Of a DNA stretch of 64,000 nt, positions 16,686 through 26,250 are shown one piece after another. Under the pieces are notes generated by a model that was given only the letters and a program-made list of their open reading frames with translations, was not told the origin of the DNA and made no database searches. Origin of the DNA: a virus. Position 1 is the first letter of the stretch. Each line of letters opens with the position of its first letter. A program made the translations under genes and the position numbers. The DNA is taken from positions 124,001 to 188,000 of the IMG/VR virus record IMGVR_UViG_3300028393_000019; one strand, 5' to 3'.

Positions 16686-18695
16686 ATGGCCGTATATCAG
16701 ATATCAAGAATACAAGTACGTCGCGGACAAGCGAATAGTGGTACAGGATTGCCACAGCTAGCATCTGGCGAAATGGCTTGGGCTATCGATACACAGCAAT
16801 TATACATCGGTAGTGGTGCTGTAAGCGAAGGCGCTCCGGCAGTCAGCAATATCCGTGTTCTTACAGCGCAGGATCTGGGTCTACAAGGTAACTTGTTGGG
16901 ACTAGCACAGTATGTGTATGGATCCAGTAACAGCTCTATTATTACAGGACCCAACGCCAACAGTCCTGTAGGACGCACTGTTAATACGAGACTGGATGAT
17001 CAAATAACCACAGCAAATTTTGGCACAATAGCAGACGGTGCCACAGATGATACCGCCGCACTACAACGTGCTATCAATCAATTGTTCCTAAACCCTAGCC
17101 AGGTCAGCTGGCAGAATACCAACAGTGCAGTCAAAACCAGGGCAGTGCTGACAATGCCGCCTGGCAATTATTATACCTCTGATACCTTGTACATACCCAG
17201 CTATACCAATCTGGTAGGAGCAGGCATAGACAAGACCATAATCAATTATCATCCCAAACAATACAGCATATCGGGCACATCAACGTATAACAATGCTATT
17301 TTGGCTGCAACAGTCGCCTCTTCAACATATGTAGGCTATATCGTTACATGCCCAGCCAGTCCTACCGCGATTCCAAACAACACTACAGTTACAGGATTTA
17401 CCGCAGGAGTAAGTTTGACACTGAGCAACAATGCGGCAGCCGGTTTATCTGGCGCTACATTTGTGTTGACCAGTCCTAAACCCGCGGTGCAGTTTGTTAA
17501 CGACAACTCCACAGCAGGCTCACCTGATCCAGTAGCTGCCAGTACCACAACACAGGCCCGCAAGATACGCATCACTGATTTGACAATCTCAACCGCAACC
17601 GGACTCAATACTTTGATGCAATGCAATTCAGTGCGTGAAAGCAGATTTGAAAATATTGGATTGAATGGCTATAATAGTCAAACGCCATTTTCTGGAATTA
17701 TCAATAACAACAGTATAGGTATAGCACTCAACAGCCCTATATCAGCTCAAACACAAGATAACATCTTTAGGAACATCAGAGCAACAGGATTGACCTATGG
17801 TGTGTATTCTTATCAGGATATTACACACTACTGCGAATTGGCAAATAACTTATTTGAGAACTGTTATTTTGCCAACAGCCTGATGGGATTCTTTTTAGGT
17901 AATGGTTACGTTTATAATATTGGTACTAGCCCTACAGGTCCAATTCAAACACAGATAGTCAATAATAAATTTTATTATATACAACAAGAGGCAATTTATA
18001 TTGCAGCCGGAACCGGAACCACTGTACAAAACTGCAAATATACCTATGTTGGTAACAATGGCGGAACCAACTTGGTAAGCACTTATCCTCAAGTGTATTT
18101 TGCGACCTATGGCAATTCATCAGTAGGTGATATCAGTGATAGAGATACTAATCTTGCCAACCCAAATACCAGTAGCAACCCAACATTTGCATTGATACCT
18201 TATGTACCTGTAGTGAGCGGACATGGTACTTATTCATACACTGGCAATTCCTCATTGTCGCTGAACTATACAGTGTCGGCTACACAGATTTTTAAATTGC
18301 CATTGACTTGGTTGTCCAGCCAAACTGTTCCCAAAGCCACTTTGTTCAGTACAGTTTCTCCTGCAGGTCCAACAGGGCAGATAATATATTCAGTACCCTA
18401 CGTCTATGCCAGCAACAAAAATTTTACCAGACAAGGCATCCTAACCATCACAGCTGATGCGGCAAATCAACAGCTACAGTTAAGCGATGAATATAACTTT
18501 GCCGGAGCCGATGCAAGTCCAAATACTACATCGTCTATTGCGACCAATTTAGATTTTCAAGCTCAGTTCCTAGACAAGAACGGAGTCCTTACTTCTATCA
18601 GTAGTTTGGCTCCTTTCTCTATAGTAGTCACCTATATCAATACCCTATCCAGTGATAGCGGCACTTTCAGCTATACATACAACTCAGTATTCTAA
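16686..18695 (+). CDS. Tail spike/fibre with pectate-lyase-like domain
   Basis: 669 residues. Residues 1-50 are the fibre attachment motif (ISRIQVRRG ... LASGEMAWAIDTQQLYIGSG). FGTIADGATDDTAALQRAI at about 110-130 is the classic start of a right-handed beta-helix (pectate-lyase fold) used by tail spikes; Asn/Ser-rich helical rungs follow to about 450, then a separate Thr/Ser-rich C-terminal beta domain. It probably binds or trims surface glycans. Late-type box upstream. Confidence 0.83.
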   Translation: MAVYQISRIQVRRGQANSGTGLPQLASGEMAWAIDTQQLYIGSGAVSEGAPAVSNIRVLTAQDLGLQGNLLGLAQYVYGSSNSSIITGPNANSPVGRTVNTRLDDQITTANFGTIADGATDDTAALQRAINQLFLNPSQVSWQNTNSAVKTRAVLTMPPGNYYTSDTLYIPSYTNLVGAGIDKTIINYHPKQYSISGTSTYNNAILAATVASSTYVGYIVTCPASPTAIPNNTTVTGFTAGVSLTLSNNAAAGLSGATFVLTSPKPAVQFVNDNSTAGSPDPVAASTTTQARKIRITDLTISTATGLNTLMQCNSVRESRFENIGLNGYNSQTPFSGIINNNSIGIALNSPISAQTQDNIFRNIRATGLTYGVYSYQDITHYCELANNLFENCYFANSLMGFFLGNGYVYNIGTSPTGPIQTQIVNNKFYYIQQEAIYIAAGTGTTVQNCKYTYVGNNGGTNLVSTYPQVYFATYGNSSVGDISDRDTNLANPNTSSNPTFALIPYVPVVSGHGTYSYTGNSSLSLNYTVSATQIFKLPLTWLSSQTVPKATLFSTVSPAGPTGQIIYSVPYVYASNKNFTRQGILTITADAANQQLQLSDEYNFAGADASPNTTSSIATNLDFQAQFLDKNGVLTSISSLAPFSIVVTYINTLSSDSGTFSYTYNSVF

Positions 18696-18893
18696 GCCAA
18701 ACAACTAGACAACGCTATAAAATGCGTATATAATTTAGTTTATCAGCGTGATAAGAAAAGTTAGAACTACGAAATAGGGCAAAATTGTTCTAAATTGTTG
18801 TCTTTGAATAGAATTTTAGCGCCATTCTATTCTCTAATAAATACTACCTAGACACATTAAGTACAATACACAACCTATTCAAAGAAACAGACA
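18696..18893 (+). promoter_or_regulatory. nrd leader: promoter, hairpins and late-type box
   Basis: TAGACA-17-TATAAT at 18706-18734, hairpin TTATCA/TGATAA at 18740-18754, a perfect 9-bp hairpin GAATAGAAT/ATTCTATTC at 18806-18832, and AATAAATAC just after it. No gene is seen. Dual early/late control of nrdA is plausible. Confidence 0.5.
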
Positions 18894-21215
18894 ATGATAA
18901 AGATTACCGTAATAAAGAGAAGTGGCAACAAGGAAGATCTAGCAGTAGAAAAATGGCAAGCCCAAGTTGCAAAAGTTTGCCAAGGTATTGCCGATGTTAG
19001 TCAATCAATGATTGAGATCAAAAGTCAGCCACACTTTTATGATGGTATCACTACAGCAGAGATCGACGGCATTACACTACGTGCCATAGTAGACCTAATC
19101 GATGTAGAATCGAATCCGGATGTAGGTCACACCAATTATCAGTATGTGGCAGGCAAACAGCGTTTGTCAATGCTACGTAAAGATGTATATGGACAATATG
19201 AGGTTCCCCACCTCTACACAATCGTCAAGAAGAATGTTGATGTAGGACTGTACACTCCGGAACTGCTGGAGTGGTACACTGAAGATGATTGGAACCGAAT
19301 GAATGACATGCTGGATCATGAAAAAGATGAACAGTATGGATATGCGGCTATTGAGCAGTTGATTGAAAAATATTTGGTACGCAATCGTGCGACAAAGGAA
19401 ATTTATGAAACTCCACAAATTAGATATATTGTGGCAGCGGCTACTGTGTTCCATAAAGAAGAACCTAACAGTGCTAGGATGCGTTATATTAAAGAGTATT
19501 ATCAAGCCGCTTCAGATGGTTTGTTTACTTTGGCTACTCCTGTGCTGGCTGGTCTTGGAACTCCTACTAAGCAATTTAGTAGTTGCGTTCTTATTCGTAG
19601 CGATGATGATTTGGATTCCATTTTTGCCTCTGGTGAAATGATGGCCAAGTATGCCAGCAAACGTGCAGGCATTGGTTTAGAAATTGGTCGATTACGTCCA
19701 CTAGGTAGTCCTATCCGTGGTGGCGAAATTATGCACACTGGCATGATCCCATTCTTAAAGAAATGGTTTGGTGATCTACGCAGTTGCAGTCAAGGAGGTA
19801 TCCGTAATGCAAGTGCTACTGTGTTTTATCCCATTTGGCATCTACAGTTTGATGATCTTATTGTTCTTAAGAATAACCAAGGAACAGAAGAAACTAGGGT
19901 TCGACATATGGACTATGGAGTGGTATTGTCTGCCTTCTTCTGGAGACGATTTCGAAATAAGGAAGCTATAACTTTCTTTGATCCCAATCAAGTACCTGAC
20001 TTGTATGAAGCGTTCTACAAGAACACGCCCCTGTTTGAAGAGTTATATGTCAAATATGAAAAGCGCAAAGATCTACGTACCAAGACTATGAGTGCCGAAG
20101 AAGTATTCAAGAGCGGAATACTAAAAGAGCGTACAGATACTGGACGTATCTATCTTGTGTTCATTGACAATGTACAGAATCAAGGACCATTCGATCCTGA
20201 ATACCACACTATCTATCAAAGTAATCTCTGTTGTGAAATACTATTACCTACTAAATCTTTCAAGCGTCTTGATGATGTGGATGGCCGTATTGCTCTTTGC
20301 ACACTCGGCTCGATCAACTGGGGAGCATTCCGCAATCCAGAAGACATGCGCCGTGCTTGCCGTATTTTACAGCGTAGTCTATGCAACATACTTGACTACC
20401 AAGATTTTCTAAGTATACAGAGCAAACTCAGCAATGATGAGATACAGCCACTAGGCATTGGTGTTACTAACCTAGCCTACTGGCACGCCAAGCGTGGCCT
20501 ACGCTATGGCGAAAAAGATGCATTGCAGGACGTTAAGAGTTGGATGGAACATCAGGCCTTTTACTTGACAGAAGCCACAGTCGAACTAGCCAAAGAACGT
20601 GGTGCTTGTCAGCATAGCTCACATACACGATACGGCAAAGGCATCTTTCCCTGGGAACTTAGAGCCAAAGGTGCTGACCAGTTGGCAAACTTTGCTCCCG
20701 AACTTGACTGGGAAACACTGCGTACCAATATGAAAGAATACGGTGTGCGCAATGCTACGCTTATGGCTATTGCTCCAGTGGAGTCTAGCAGTGTTGTTAT
20801 CAATTCAACTAATGGCATAGAAATGCCAATGAGCTTGATTAGCACTAAGGAAAGCAAAGCAGGATCGTTTACACAGGTTGTTCCCGAGTATCATAAACTC
20901 AAGAACAAGTATCAAATGATGTGGGATCAAAAGGATTGTACAGGTTATTTAAAAACTGCGGCAGTGCTAGCGGCCTATGTGGATCAGAGTATCAGTACTA
21001 ACACTTTTTATAATCCAGCACACTTTGCTGATCGTAAAGTTCCAACCACATTGATTGCCAAGAACTTGATGCAAGCACAGCTATGGGGTTTAAAGACATT
21101 CTACTACAGTTTGATCAACAAAGCAGGCAGTAAACAAATAGCAGAAGAAGCTCCCACAATGTTAGAAGCTATTGATTTTGACAACGAAGAAGATTGCGAG
21201 GCATGTAAGCTATGA
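18894..21215 (+). CDS. nrdA: Class Ia ribonucleotide reductase, alpha subunit
   Basis: 773 residues, full length. An N-terminal ATP-cone (residues 1-95) is followed by the ten-stranded barrel: FSSCVLIRSDDDLDSI (active-site Cys), SNLCCEILLP and RIALCTLGSINW around the middle with Asn/Cys/Glu residues, MAIAPVESSSVVINSTNG near the end, and a C-terminal CEACK Cys pair that takes electrons from glutaredoxin. It makes dNDPs with NrdB for phage DNA synthesis. It overlaps nrdB by 4 bases (ATGA). Confidence 0.97.
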   Translation: MIKITVIKRSGNKEDLAVEKWQAQVAKVCQGIADVSQSMIEIKSQPHFYDGITTAEIDGITLRAIVDLIDVESNPDVGHTNYQYVAGKQRLSMLRKDVYGQYEVPHLYTIVKKNVDVGLYTPELLEWYTEDDWNRMNDMLDHEKDEQYGYAAIEQLIEKYLVRNRATKEIYETPQIRYIVAAATVFHKEEPNSARMRYIKEYYQAASDGLFTLATPVLAGLGTPTKQFSSCVLIRSDDDLDSIFASGEMMAKYASKRAGIGLEIGRLRPLGSPIRGGEIMHTGMIPFLKKWFGDLRSCSQGGIRNASATVFYPIWHLQFDDLIVLKNNQGTEETRVRHMDYGVVLSAFFWRRFRNKEAITFFDPNQVPDLYEAFYKNTPLFEELYVKYEKRKDLRTKTMSAEEVFKSGILKERTDTGRIYLVFIDNVQNQGPFDPEYHTIYQSNLCCEILLPTKSFKRLDDVDGRIALCTLGSINWGAFRNPEDMRRACRILQRSLCNILDYQDFLSIQSKLSNDEIQPLGIGVTNLAYWHAKRGLRYGEKDALQDVKSWMEHQAFYLTEATVELAKERGACQHSSHTRYGKGIFPWELRAKGADQLANFAPELDWETLRTNMKEYGVRNATLMAIAPVESSSVVINSTNGIEMPMSLISTKESKAGSFTQVVPEYHKLKNKYQMMWDQKDCTGYLKTAAVLAAYVDQSISTNTFYNPAHFADRKVPTTLIAKNLMQAQLWGLKTFYYSLINKAGSKQIAEEAPTMLEAIDFDNEEDCEACKL

Positions 21216-22312
21216 GTAAAGAACAATATAATTTAAAAACAAAGACAGACTACCTTAATCGTAAGATGTTCTTAGACCCAGCGGGCCCAGTTACTATCCA
21301 ACGATTTGAAGAAGTTAAGTACAAAAAGATTGCAGACTTTGAAGCTACTGCACGTGGCTTCTTTTGGCAACCAGAAGAGATTAGTCTAAGCAAGGACTCT
21401 AACGATTTTAAAGATGCCAGCGATGCAGTCAAGCATATTTTTACCAGTAACCTACTACGCCAAACAGCTCTTGACAGTTTGCAAGGTCGCGGCCCTACAC
21501 AAGTTTTTACACCAGTGTGCAGTTTGCCCGAAGTAGAAGCACTCATGTACAACTGGGGCTTCTTTGAAACCAACATCCACAGCAAGAGCTATAGCCATAT
21601 CATTCGTAATATCTACAATGTGCCCAAAGATGTGTTTAGCACAATACACGACACAGAAGAGATTGTGGGCATGGCCTCAAGCGTGGGAAATTATTATGAT
21701 GCATTGCATGTTATAAACTGCCGCAAAGAAGCAGGCGAAAAGATCAATGAAAAAACTCATATCAAAGCAATTTGGTTAGCATTGCATGCCAGCTATGCGT
21801 TGGAAGCATTCCGCTTCATGGTTAGTTTTGCTACAAGTCTTGCAATGGTAGAGAACAAGATCTTTATTGGCAATGGCAACATCATCAGTTTGATTCTACA
21901 AGACGAACTGCTACACAAGGGTTGGACTGCCTATTTGATCAATCAAGTGATCAAAGAAGATCCGAGATTCGCTGAAGCCAAAGCAGAATGTGAAGCAGAA
22001 GTTTATGCACTGTATGCGGATGTGATACGTGAAGAAAAGGCGTGGGCAGATTACCTGTTCAAGATGGGTCCGGTGATCGGACTTAATGCGGCTATTCTCA
22101 AAGACTTTGTTGACTATACAGCAGTTGGCGCATTAAAAGATATTGGCATCAAGTACCAATCCAATGCACCTAGGTCTACTCCTATTCCTTGGTTCAATAA
22201 ACATAGCGACACCAGCAAAAAACAAACAGCATTACAAGAAAACGAATCAACTAACTATGTGATAGGTATCATGGGTGAAGGCATTGACTACGATGAGTTG
22301 CCCGTGCTATAA
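21212..22312 (+). CDS. nrdB: Class Ia ribonucleotide reductase, beta subunit
   Basis: 366 residues. The di-iron ligand segments are present: W(Q)PEEI...LSKDSNDF early, EALMYNWGFFETNIHSKSYSHI (Glu, Glu, His and the radical-region Tyr), and LILQDELLHKGW for the last Glu and His. It supplies the tyrosyl radical to NrdA. Coupled to nrdA by an ATGA overlap, with glutaredoxin 18 bases downstream. Confidence 0.96.
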   Translation: MSKEQYNLKTKTDYLNRKMFLDPAGPVTIQRFEEVKYKKIADFEATARGFFWQPEEISLSKDSNDFKDASDAVKHIFTSNLLRQTALDSLQGRGPTQVFTPVCSLPEVEALMYNWGFFETNIHSKSYSHIIRNIYNVPKDVFSTIHDTEEIVGMASSVGNYYDALHVINCRKEAGEKINEKTHIKAIWLALHASYALEAFRFMVSFATSLAMVENKIFIGNGNIISLILQDELLHKGWTAYLINQVIKEDPRFAEAKAECEAEVYALYADVIREEKAWADYLFKMGPVIGLNAAILKDFVDYTAVGALKDIGIKYQSNAPRSTPIPWFNKHSDTSKKQTALQENESTNYVIGIMGEGIDYDELPVL

Positions 22313-22330
22313 TAACAAAAAGGAACTAAT

Positions 22331-22558
22331 ATGAAAGCAATAGTATGGAGTAAAAATGCCTGTCCGTTTTGTGATCAAGCCAAGGGCTTGCTCAAAATGA
22401 AGGGAATAGAGTTTGAAGAACGCAATATGAGCAAAGATTGGACCAAGGAGCAGTTGATGGCCGCTGTGCCCAATGCCAGAACTGTGCCGCAGATATTTAT
22501 AGATGATAAATTAATAGGCGGGTTTCAAGAACTAAAGAAACATTTTGAAAAGGTATAA
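22331..22558 (+). CDS. Glutaredoxin (electron donor for NrdAB)
   Basis: 75 residues with CPFC at 11-14, the conserved TVPQIFID cis-Pro loop and GGFQEL helix end. It reduces the NrdA C-terminal disulphide. TTGACT-18-TATAAT inside the nrdB end may give it an extra promoter; AAGGA precedes the ATG. Confidence 0.93.
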   Translation: MKAIVWSKNACPFCDQAKGLLKMKGIEFEERNMSKDWTKEQLMAAVPNARTVPQIFIDDKLIGGFQELKKHFEKV

Positions 22559-22559
22559 T

Positions 22560-22850
22560 ATGTTAATTAATAAAGGAATAGCAGAAGGCGAAGTGGTCAC
22601 AATCAAAACTACAGCCGGTGAAGAAATTGTGGCTAAATTAGTTACAGATGGTCCACTCAGTGTTACTGTTAAAAAACCTCTTTGTCTCACTGCTACCAAA
22701 GACGGGATTGGCCTAGTGCCGTTCTTGTTTACCACAGATCCTGACACAGAAATTAGCATTAACAAAAACAGTATAATGGTTCTTGCGCCAACTATCAAAG
22801 ATGCCGCAGATCGTTATACAGAACAAACAACTGGTATTAAACTGGTATAA
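22560..22850 (+). CDS. Small beta-rich protein, possibly Sm/Lsm-like
   Basis: 96 residues from ATG 22560 (AAGG 7 bases upstream). The pattern EGEVVTIKTTAGEEIVAKL followed by PLSVTVKKPLCL resembles the strand order of a small Sm-like barrel, and similar proteins sit in T4-like phages. It also carries a C-terminal helix. The fold is a guess from strand pattern only. Confidence 0.5.
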   Translation: MLINKGIAEGEVVTIKTTAGEEIVAKLVTDGPLSVTVKKPLCLTATKDGIGLVPFLFTTDPDTEISINKNSIMVLAPTIKDAADRYTEQTTGIKLV

Positions 22851-22864
22851 TTAAAGGAAACACA

Positions 22865-23056
22865 ATGAGCACACAATATCAAAAATTCACATCATTAGTA
22901 GAATCAATGGAATCAGACTTTGAAAAGTTTTATGACAAGGGCGTAAGCGCCGCGGGCACACGAGTTCGCAAACACTTGCAAGAATTGGCCAAACTTTGCA
23001 AAGAAGGGCGCAATGACGTAACAGCAGTTAAGAACGCCAAGAAAGAAGTCAAGTAA
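22865..23056 (+). CDS. Histone H1-like (Hc1-type) DNA-binding protein
   Basis: 63 residues: LVESMESDFEKFYDKG, then AAGTRVRKHLQELAKLCKE. The F-E-K-F-Y-D/E-K-G ... AAGTR-x-RK pattern is that of bacterial/phage histone H1-like proteins. It is probably a DNA-coating or nucleoid-changing protein. SD AAAGGA upstream. Confidence 0.72.
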   Translation: MSTQYQKFTSLVESMESDFEKFYDKGVSAAGTRVRKHLQELAKLCKEGRNDVTAVKNAKKEVK

Positions 23057-23064
23057 ATGCCAAC

Positions 23065-24396
23065 ATGACTATCACTGTTGTATCAATCCCTGCAACATTA
23101 ACCGTTGATGTAAACAATGCGTTTACCATGCAGGGTATTTTTAATTCAATATACAGCAGTCTTCCTCCGCCTACTGTGGTCAGCTCAACTGGCATAGTAG
23201 GCGGCATCACTAGTATAAATCCAACAGAAGGCCCTTGGTCGGCCAGCATCTCCGGAATGTCATCCACAGCTGGATTGTCTATAGGTGATAGAATTACTGC
23301 CACTTCGGGCACTGGCACATTGTATGGTGCCACTCCGGTAAGCTGTACTGTAGACAAGATAGGATCTAATAATACTATTGAGTATACTGTAGTTGGAGGC
23401 ACAACACCAACATCTGGTACCATAACAAATATTACCAAATATCAATACACAGTAACAGGTATCAGTTTGGCTATGATAGGCTTGCCTTGCAAAACTGAAG
23501 GTGTAATTGACAGCTATATGGACATCAAGGATGCAGTGGCGCGATTGTACAATTACTGTATGAAAAGTTATTTGGAACCCATATGGAAAGTACTCAATGA
23601 ACTGCTGAAGGCATTAGAAGCGGTAGTGGGCAGTTTGTTTTCCGTGGATCTCACAATACCGGTGTTGAATCTCACTATTAGCGATTTGTTCAGCGATAAC
23701 TTGTACAATAAGTTGACTATCAGTATCACAAACTTGTACAACAACGCAAGAGAAGATTTGCTTTCTTTGCTTAGGTTTTTAGGTATTCCGTTTCAACCGT
23801 TTTCGGGTGTTGATTCACCACAAACAGATATTGCCAGTATTGTAAAAAATGCCATGGTCAGCCTGTGGGGACAATTGATTAAAAAACTGGCTGACATACT
23901 GCAAGCAATAAAAACCGGATTGACTGCGTATGATATTTTAACAAATCCTGGATCATTTTATCGTCCATTAACTACTATTTGGGTTGATGTAACTGATGCA
24001 ATTTTAGGAAAAATTTCATTATTCTTTTTAACAGGCGGTCCTAGTGTGCAAGAAATATTAAATGCCTTGGAGGACTTTGTAAAGTCTGCACTGAAGAAAA
24101 CCACAGTAACAGCTCAAGAGATCTTGGACTATCTCACAGGATTCACACTGCCAGTGTTTGGCAAGCCATTTGATTGGGATTTGCCATTCCAGGGCGGTGT
24201 TCGATCTCCGCTGAAAGATCTCAATCAACTGCTGGGCGATATCAAAAATTATTGTACAAACTACATAGCTCTAATACTGGCAGCATTTGTCAAGGCTATC
24301 AGTTCTATCTTAAGTGTATTTTCACTCAGTGTGTCTTTTCCGGTGCTAAGTATTAATTATACCGCATGTGCAGTTGTGAACAACCCAGGAACCTAA
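23065..24396 (+). CDS. Virion structural protein
   Basis: 443 residues. Beta-type N-terminal third (TITVVSIPATLTVDVNNAF), then long amphipathic, Leu-rich helices (KVLNELLKALEAVVGSLF, LWGQLIKKLADILQAIKTG) ending in hydrophobic stretches. It may be a membrane-active or baseplate component. No enzyme motif is seen and the family is not recognised. It lies only 8 bases after the histone-like gene and directly before iscU. Confidence 0.5.
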   Translation: MTITVVSIPATLTVDVNNAFTMQGIFNSIYSSLPPPTVVSSTGIVGGITSINPTEGPWSASISGMSSTAGLSIGDRITATSGTGTLYGATPVSCTVDKIGSNNTIEYTVVGGTTPTSGTITNITKYQYTVTGISLAMIGLPCKTEGVIDSYMDIKDAVARLYNYCMKSYLEPIWKVLNELLKALEAVVGSLFSVDLTIPVLNLTISDLFSDNLYNKLTISITNLYNNAREDLLSLLRFLGIPFQPFSGVDSPQTDIASIVKNAMVSLWGQLIKKLADILQAIKTGLTAYDILTNPGSFYRPLTTIWVDVTDAILGKISLFFLTGGPSVQEILNALEDFVKSALKKTTVTAQEILDYLTGFTLPVFGKPFDWDLPFQGGVRSPLKDLNQLLGDIKNYCTNYIALILAAFVKAISSILSVFSLSVSFPVLSINYTACAVVNNPGT

Positions 24397-24783
24397 ATGG
24401 CCTATTCAGACAAAGTAATCGATCACTATGAAAATCCTCGCAATGTAGGATCGTTTGATAAAAATGATCCCACAGTGGGCACTGGCATGGTGGGAGCACC
24501 TGCCTGTGGCGATGTAATGAAACTGCAAATCAAAGTAGACACAGATGGCATCATTACCGATGCTAGATTTAAAACATATGGTTGTGGCAGTGCCATTGCC
24601 AGCAGTTCACTTATCACGGAATTGGTCAAGGGTATGAGTTTGGATCAGGCAAGTTCAATCAAGAACAGTGATATTGCACAAGAGCTGGCTCTTCCTCCGG
24701 TCAAGATACATTGTAGTATTCTAGCAGAAGATGCTATCAAGGCAGCCGTAAATGATTACCGTAACCGAAATAGCTCAAGCTAA
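24397..24783 (+). CDS. iscU: IscU-type iron-sulfur cluster scaffold
   Basis: 128 residues. All three cluster Cys are present: APACGD (about 36), TYGCGSAIASSS (about 63) and KIHCSILAEDAI (about 106, with the preceding His). It assembles 2Fe-2S clusters for transfer to apo-proteins. The IscU LPPVKxHCS chaperone-binding loop is intact (LPPVKIHCS), which fits the phage also carrying DnaK. It starts where the virion gene stops and overlaps iscA by 32 bases. Confidence 0.95.
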   Translation: MAYSDKVIDHYENPRNVGSFDKNDPTVGTGMVGAPACGDVMKLQIKVDTDGIITDARFKTYGCGSAIASSSLITELVKGMSLDQASSIKNSDIAQELALPPVKIHCSILAEDAIKAAVNDYRNRNSSS

Positions 24784-25078
24784 GATCAAACTGAATTTGG
24801 CTAAGCGTGGGCGTGGCGTCGGCATACGTATAGGTGTTAGAACCACAGGATGCAGTGGTTTGGCCTATACCATGGAATATGTGGACAAGTACGAAGCTGA
24901 AGTGGGTGTTACTAATTTTGGACATAAAGATTTTGTATTATTGGTAGATGCCAAAAGTCTAGTTTACTTAGATGGGCTGACCATGGATTGGGTTCGCAAT
25001 GGGCTCAATGAAGGATTTGATTTTGCCAATCCAAATGAAAAAGATCGTTGCGGATGCGGTGAGTCATTTAGAGTTTGA
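24752..25078 (+). CDS. iscA: IscA/ErpA-type iron-sulfur carrier
   Basis: 108 residues with the three A-type carrier Cys: RTTGCSGLAYTME (about 34) and CGCGESF near the end. It accepts clusters from IscU or stores iron for them. The 32-base overlap with iscU makes the pair translationally linked. No cysteine desulfurase is in the window, so sulfur would come from the host. Confidence 0.93.
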   Translation: MITVTEIAQAKIKLNLAKRGRGVGIRIGVRTTGCSGLAYTMEYVDKYEAEVGVTNFGHKDFVLLVDAKSLVYLDGLTMDWVRNGLNEGFDFANPNEKDRCGCGESFRV

Positions 25079-25103
25079 CAAGTTCCAAAAGTGATGTTAT
25101 AAT
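25075..25103 (+). promoter_or_regulatory. Consensus promoter TTGACA-17-TATAAT with palindrome
   Basis: Both hexamers are exact. A 7-bp inverted repeat GTTATAA/TTATAAC (25096-25120) covers the -10 and start site and could be an operator. Confidence 0.85.
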
Positions 25104-25134
25104 ACTTGTATTGTTATAACTTTTGGAGTCAAAA

Positions 25135-25533
25135 TTGAGTATGCACTTAGAAGGTCCGTGGCTATCAACCACAGGCAAGCAAAAAGGCCGCAAGAAATTT
25201 GCTTCAGCAGAGCATGCTCGCAAGGCACGCGAGCAAGAAGCCAGTTGGAAGGAATTGCTCAAACGGCAGGGAATCGAACTTGAAGAAAAGAAACGTCGAC
25301 GTGCTATGGCCAGTGAAAGTTTAGGTAGCACTTACAGTTTGAAGATTCCAGAAGGCCGCAATACCACAGCACATATCCCCAGCAGAGACACTGGTGGCGG
25401 TGTAGCCACGTTGCCTCCGGCCAAAGTTTATACAGGAAACATGGTAAAAGGCATTGCGACCATGCATAAGAGCAACGCAGTACCAGTTTTTAGTGATGAA
25501 CAAGCAGTTGACATTAGTCGCATGAGGCGTTAA
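25135..25533 (+). CDS. Basic conserved-type phage protein
   Basis: 132 residues from the TTG at 25135 (GGAG 8 bases before; ATG 25141 is the alternative). It begins MSMHLEGPWLSTTGKQKGRKK, a start I associate with a small uncharacterised protein in T4-like phages, then a Lys/Arg-rich helix and a Ser/Thr/Pro-rich tail. It has its own consensus promoter. Function unknown. Confidence 0.6.
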   Translation: MSMHLEGPWLSTTGKQKGRKKFASAEHARKAREQEASWKELLKRQGIELEEKKRRRAMASESLGSTYSLKIPEGRNTTAHIPSRDTGGGVATLPPAKVYTGNMVKGIATMHKSNAVPVFSDEQAVDISRMRR

Positions 25534-25707
25534 ACTGTGACTAAGTATAAACATAGTGTTATTCCCCTGGTAACAGAGGATAACTATATATTGTCCCCGA
25601 AGGATTTTGGGACAAACAGCAGTAAGGCTAATTTTTACAGGAGAAATATACAGCCAATTTTTAATGATGGTACTAGCGATACCTCATCCAGCGTAAAGGA
25701 GAAAACA

Positions 25708-26238
25708 ATGATACGCATTATCAAAATAGTAATAAATGTGCTAGTCGTACTAGCCATTGCATCTGTAGCACAACAAGCAGTTTCAAGAAAGTTTGAACGT
25801 CTTGAACAGGCTCGCGAAACAGCAAGCCCAATTACAGCCAAAATGAGACAAACTCAATTAGATTGTCTGGCTCGTAACATATACCATGAAGCAGGCGGTG
25901 AACCTTTTGAAGGCAAAGTGGCCGTGGCTCAGGTAACAATCAACAGAACCGAAAGTGGTCAATTCCCTTCTGACATCTGTGGTGTAGTCTATCAAAAAAA
26001 TGTAGTCTACGAACGTGTACTTTGCCAGTTCAGCTGGTATTGTCAAGGTCCCAGTGCCATGAAACCAATGAACGGGCCTATATATACTGAAAGTATGGAA
26101 GTAGCCAAAAAGGTGCTACTAGAAGGATTCCGCTTGCCGGATTTAAAGAAAGCTCTATACTTTCATGGGGATTATGTACAACCCGGTTGGGGCAAGAAAC
26201 CAGTGGCCAAAATTGGCCGTCACATTTTTTATGATTAA
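25708..26238 (+). CDS. SleB/CwlJ-type cell-wall hydrolase (endolysin)
   Basis: 176 residues from ATG 25708, chosen for its AAAGGAG site; the frame is open back to a GTG at 25537. Residues 5-25 form a hydrophobic N-terminal helix (IKIVINVLVVLAIASVA) that could be a signal-anchor. The rest is Hydrolase_2: LARNIYHEAGGEPFEGKVAVAQVTINR with the catalytic Glu, then SWYCQGPS and HGDYVQPGW. It cuts peptidoglycan at lysis. A TTGTCCC/GGGACAA hairpin lies upstream at 25591-25615. Confidence 0.88.
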   Translation: MIRIIKIVINVLVVLAIASVAQQAVSRKFERLEQARETASPITAKMRQTQLDCLARNIYHEAGGEPFEGKVAVAQVTINRTESGQFPSDICGVVYQKNVVYERVLCQFSWYCQGPSAMKPMNGPIYTESMEVAKKVLLEGFRLPDLKKALYFHGDYVQPGWGKKPVAKIGRHIFYD

Positions 26239-26250
26239 TCAAGGATAATT

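Noticed and set aside
25537-25707. Long form of the endolysin from GTG 25537
   Set aside because: The ATG at 25708 has a far better ribosome site and gives a signal-anchor at the N-terminus; the long form is kept only as a possibility.
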